Below, piece after piece: positions 5,076-6,793 of a DNA stretch of 6,793 bases (the first letter of the stretch is position 1; the number at the start of each line of letters is the position of its first letter). This DNA comes from Acidobacteriota bacterium. GTDB taxonomy: Bacteria; Acidobacteriota; Terriglobia; Terriglobales; Acidobacteriaceae. Under the pieces are notes generated by a model. It had not been told where the DNA came from. It saw only the letters and a list, made by a program, of their open reading frames with translations, and did not search any database. Position numbers and translations under genes: made by a program. The DNA lies in the NCBI GenBank assembly GCA_025353435.1, contig JANXQR010000091.1:1-6793 (forward strand). Direction: 5' to 3'.

Positions 5076-5076
5076 A
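5064..5076 (-). promoter_or_regulatory. Shared upstream motif, SYLF copy (CTAAGTCGG)
   Basis: CCGACTTAGCTCA on the plus strand differs at one base from the OmpA upstream copy at 4000-4012. It lies 56-68 bp before the SYLF start. Confidence 0.4.
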
Positions 5077-5141
5077 GAAACCAAGAGGGAGAGCACAACC
5101 TCACTCATCTCCAATGTGAGTATTTCAGGGGTGCGGCGGGA

Positions 5142-5170
5142 ACGCTGGTCTAAATTGAACACGCTGGTCT
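5142..5170. repeat. Direct repeat ACGCTGGTCT x2, 19-bp period
   Basis: ACGCTGGTCT occurs at 5142-5151 and again at 5161-5170, separated by AAATTGAAC. Nothing else in this intergenic region (5009-5373) looks coding. The repeat is about 135 bp upstream of the SYLF gene and could be a binding site or a chance duplication. Confidence 0.4.
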
Positions 5171-5326
5171 GTAAGTCACTCAATTAGCGAATAAGCCGTG
5201 GTGTGTTTCGTGGTTCAAGACCCTGAAAGGATCTCCTAATTTGGACAACCTTTCGAGAAGTGACTGCATCCGCCTTCCGAAATGATCGAATCAGGCTCGA
5301 GGAGGCAACGACCACAAAGCAACTGC

Positions 5327-5353
5327 ATATCCTTCCGCTGCGCCCAGGATGAC
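5327..5353 (+). repeat. REP-like intergenic repeat (copy 2)
   Basis: ATCCT (5329-5333) and AGGAT (5346-5350) frame a GC-rich middle and are followed by GAC, matching the ATCCTTCG...AGGATGAC pattern of the common intergenic palindrome better than the copy at 1998-2030. It lies 21 bp past the stop of the oxidoreductase gene and may act as its 3' hairpin. No T-run terminator is seen there. Confidence 0.5.
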
Positions 5354-5373
5354 AAGTGTGTTTGGCAGGCTCG

Positions 5374-6513
5374 CTAGTTGGCGGGGTGCAGATGCACGGT
5401 TTGGCCAGTGCGTGCGGACTGCCGCGCGGCATCGAGGATCTGCATGACTGTGATGTTGGTATCGAGGGCGCTGAGGTCACCCTTGGGCGTGACCTTTCCG
5501 GCTAGCACGGCGGCGAGATAACTGAGCGAGTCCTTTTCCGTGGCGGGCAGTGAAGGAGCGGCACTTCCCTGTTCCTGATCTTCGTGTTCGAGGCGGACGC
5601 GCAGGTGGTCCGGGCCAACAGTTATCGCATAACCGGTGGCGCCGTAGACCTCCATGTCTTTGCGGCCGAAAGGCCAGTTCCACGAGGGCATGATAACTGC
5701 CTGGGCGTGCGGGTATTGCAGGATCACGGTGGCGTCGTCATCAACATTCCGGTACTTATCCGGCTTGTTGCGGTTGACGACGGCAGTTACAGTAAGTGGC
5801 GTCTCACCGTGCATGAGCCAAGTTACAAGGTCGGCACCGTAGCAGCCGAAGTCGTACAACGCGCCGGCGCCGTTCTGCGCGGGGTCAGTAAGCCAGGATA
5901 GGAATTCAGGTGGGACACCAATTTCTTGAGGGCCCTGGTGGCCGTCATGAACAACGACGCGGCGCACGGGGCCGAGCTTGTTATCGCGCACGGCATCATA
6001 GACGGCGCGGTTGGAGGAGTACCAGGTTGTCTCGTAATTCACAAGCACCTGAACCTTGTGTTGGTTGGCCATGTCGCGTATGTGGTAGGCATCGTCGAGC
6101 GAGATAGTAAGTGGCTTTTCGACTACAACGGAGACGCCGTATTGCGCGGCAATGTCGATGGCCGGGCGGTGCTGCGCGATCGACGTGTAGACGAGCACCC
6201 AATGGGGGCGGCGGACCTCAATCATGTTGGCTTCGCTCTTGAAGAAGAGCGATTTATCGAGGTTGAATTTCTGCGCGTACTTATCAATGAGGTTGGAGTC
6301 GGCGTCAGCGATGCCGACGAGTTGAACCTCAGGATGCTGCGGAAGCGATTGCAGAAATCCATCGACGTGGCCATGTTCGAGGCCCACGATGGCTACGCGC
6401 ATGGGAATGGGATTGCCGCCGGTGTAGGAGGGGAAATCGGTGCGCGGGGACTGCTGCGCGGTGATTGCGGTTGTAGCAACGATGAGCGTCGACAGGACGA
6501 GACTTCGAATCAT
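5374..6513 (-). CDS. Gfo/Idh/MocA family oxidoreductase, exported
   Basis: A 379-residue NAD(P)-dependent sugar or polyol oxidoreductase. After a signal peptide (MIRSLVLSTL..., ITA before QQ, about 19 residues) comes the Rossmann fold beginning RVAIVGLEHGH (about 39-49). The family-defining EKP is at 132-134, with Lys133 the likely catalytic lysine. The second domain has D-F-G-C-Y-G-A-D (221-228), where many relatives have a histidine; tyrosine here is as in the glucose-fructose oxidoreductase branch. Substrate cannot be read from sequence. The ATG at 6513 is chosen because it gives the signal peptide and has GGAG 9 nt upstream; the frame stays open for 53 more codons to 6672, but that extension is basic and unlike a domain. 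The signal lacks a clear twin-arginine motif, which is unusual because cofactor-binding exported members generally use Tat. It is separated by 365 bp from the SYLF gene, so probably a separate unit. Confidence 0.88.
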   Translation of the reverse strand: MIRSLVLSTLIVATTAITAQQSPRTDFPSYTGGNPIPMRVAIVGLEHGHVDGFLQSLPQHPEVQLVGIADADSNLIDKYAQKFNLDKSLFFKSEANMIEVRRPHWVLVYTSIAQHRPAIDIAAQYGVSVVVEKPLTISLDDAYHIRDMANQHKVQVLVNYETTWYSSNRAVYDAVRDNKLGPVRRVVVHDGHQGPQEIGVPPEFLSWLTDPAQNGAGALYDFGCYGADLVTWLMHGETPLTVTAVVNRNKPDKYRNVDDDATVILQYPHAQAVIMPSWNWPFGRKDMEVYGATGYAITVGPDHLRVRLEHEDQEQGSAAPSLPATEKDSLSYLAAVLAGKVTPKGDLSALDTNITVMQILDAARQSARTGQTVHLHPAN

Positions 6514-6515
6514 GA

Positions 6516-6527
6516 GGGAGTTCTCCC
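6516..6527 (-). promoter_or_regulatory. Palindrome covering the oxidoreductase ribosome binding site
   Basis: On the coding strand the leader reads GGGAGAACTCCC, ending 2 nt before the ATG. The GGGAG ribosome binding site can pair with the CTCCC beside the start codon (four pairs round a GAAC loop), so initiation may be partly masked, or a dimeric protein may bind here. Confidence 0.45.
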
Positions 6528-6619
6528 GTGGAGGATTGTAGAAGGTGAGGCGCCTGGTTGCATGACGCAAGTGGAGGGTGGGGCGTTCGGTTTCGTGGAG
6601 ATTTCGACCGATAGGCTCG

Positions 6620-6645
6620 CGAAGAACGCGGCACGAAGAACGCGG
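6620..6645. repeat. Tandem direct repeat CGAAGAACGCGG x2, 14-bp period
   Basis: The 12-mer CGAAGAACGCGG is perfect at 6620-6631 and 6634-6645. It lies 107-132 bp upstream of the oxidoreductase start and about 100 bp before the divergent partial gene, in the shared control region. No clear -10/-35 pair was found for either gene. Confidence 0.55.
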
Positions 6646-6744
6646 ATTGATGCAATTAGATACTTTCGTCATGGCAACTAATGGGGCTGGGGTTGATTCT
6701 TATTGGCAGGGGCGGTGTGTGTGCGCCCGGAGGGATGTGTGTTC

Positions 6745-6793
6745 ATGGGATTGCGGCATTCTCTATTTTTTGCGGTGGTGGTGGGTCTGGGTG
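6745..6793 (+). CDS. N-terminus of a probable exported protein, cut by the window end
   Basis: ATG at 6745 opens a frame to the window edge encoding MGLRHSLFFAVVVGLG, a basic start followed by a hydrophobic run as in a signal peptide or membrane anchor. GGAGGG at 6729-6734 is a strong ribosome binding site, 10 nt away. A GTG at 6739 in the same frame would be only 4 nt from it and is the alternative start. It diverges from the oxidoreductase gene. Only 16 codons are visible, so function cannot be judged. Confidence 0.5.
   Translation, partial: MGLRHSLFFAVVVGLG

Noticed and set aside
6514..6672. 53-residue N-terminal extension of the oxidoreductase
   Set aside because: The added residues are rich in Arg, His and Pro with no domain character, and the ATG at 6513 gives a proper signal peptide with a ribosome binding site.
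5926..6681. 251-codon frame antisense to the oxidoreductase gene
   Set aside because: It lies wholly opposite a gene with clear family motifs and shows no domain of its own.

Overview
The window looks like a piece of a free-living bacterial chromosome, most likely an acidobacterium (Terriglobia/Koribacter-like). This is inferred from moderately high GC, an exported OmpA-type protein with an alanine-rich heptad stalk, several periplasmic proteins, and two degenerate intergenic copies resembling the ATCCTTCG...AGGATGAC palindromic repeat I associate with this group. No taxonomic marker gene is present, so the assignment is tentative.

Layout, left to right. (1) 1-147: a tRNA-Gly(CCC) gene on the minus strand. 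A short plus-strand reading frame runs in from outside the window and stops 5 nt before the tRNA 3' end. (2) 148-334: a divergent promoter region with a 40-nt bipartite stem-loop. (3) 335-1477: a secreted aldose 1-epimerase (plus strand). (4) 1478-2106: 630 bp between convergent genes. It holds two CRP/FNR-like palindromes, a short array of GTAAGAC-type heptamers on an exact 21-nt pitch (with a 42-nt higher-order period), a strong intrinsic terminator immediately after the array, and a REP-like copy. (5) 2107-5008, all minus strand: a lipid-binding SYLF protein (upstream), a 62-residue two-helix membrane protein, and an OmpA-family envelope protein with a 17-heptad coiled coil. (6) 5374-6513, minus: an exported Gfo/Idh/MocA oxidoreductase. 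(7) 6745-end, plus: the first codons of a probable exported protein, divergent from the oxidoreductase.

The three minus-strand envelope genes (SYLF, small membrane protein, OmpA) probably form one functional group. Each has CTAAGTC on its own strand in its upstream region, and the SYLF and OmpA copies agree over 12 of 13 bases. The epimerase and the oxidoreductase both look like exported sugar-handling enzymes, but they are not adjacent. The least explained piece is the phased heptamer array at 1644-1780. It sits between CRP-like sites and a terminator, so it may be a small RNA, a structured 3' UTR of the epimerase mRNA, or a row of protein-binding sites. No cas-like, transposase or toxin-antitoxin gene accompanies it here.
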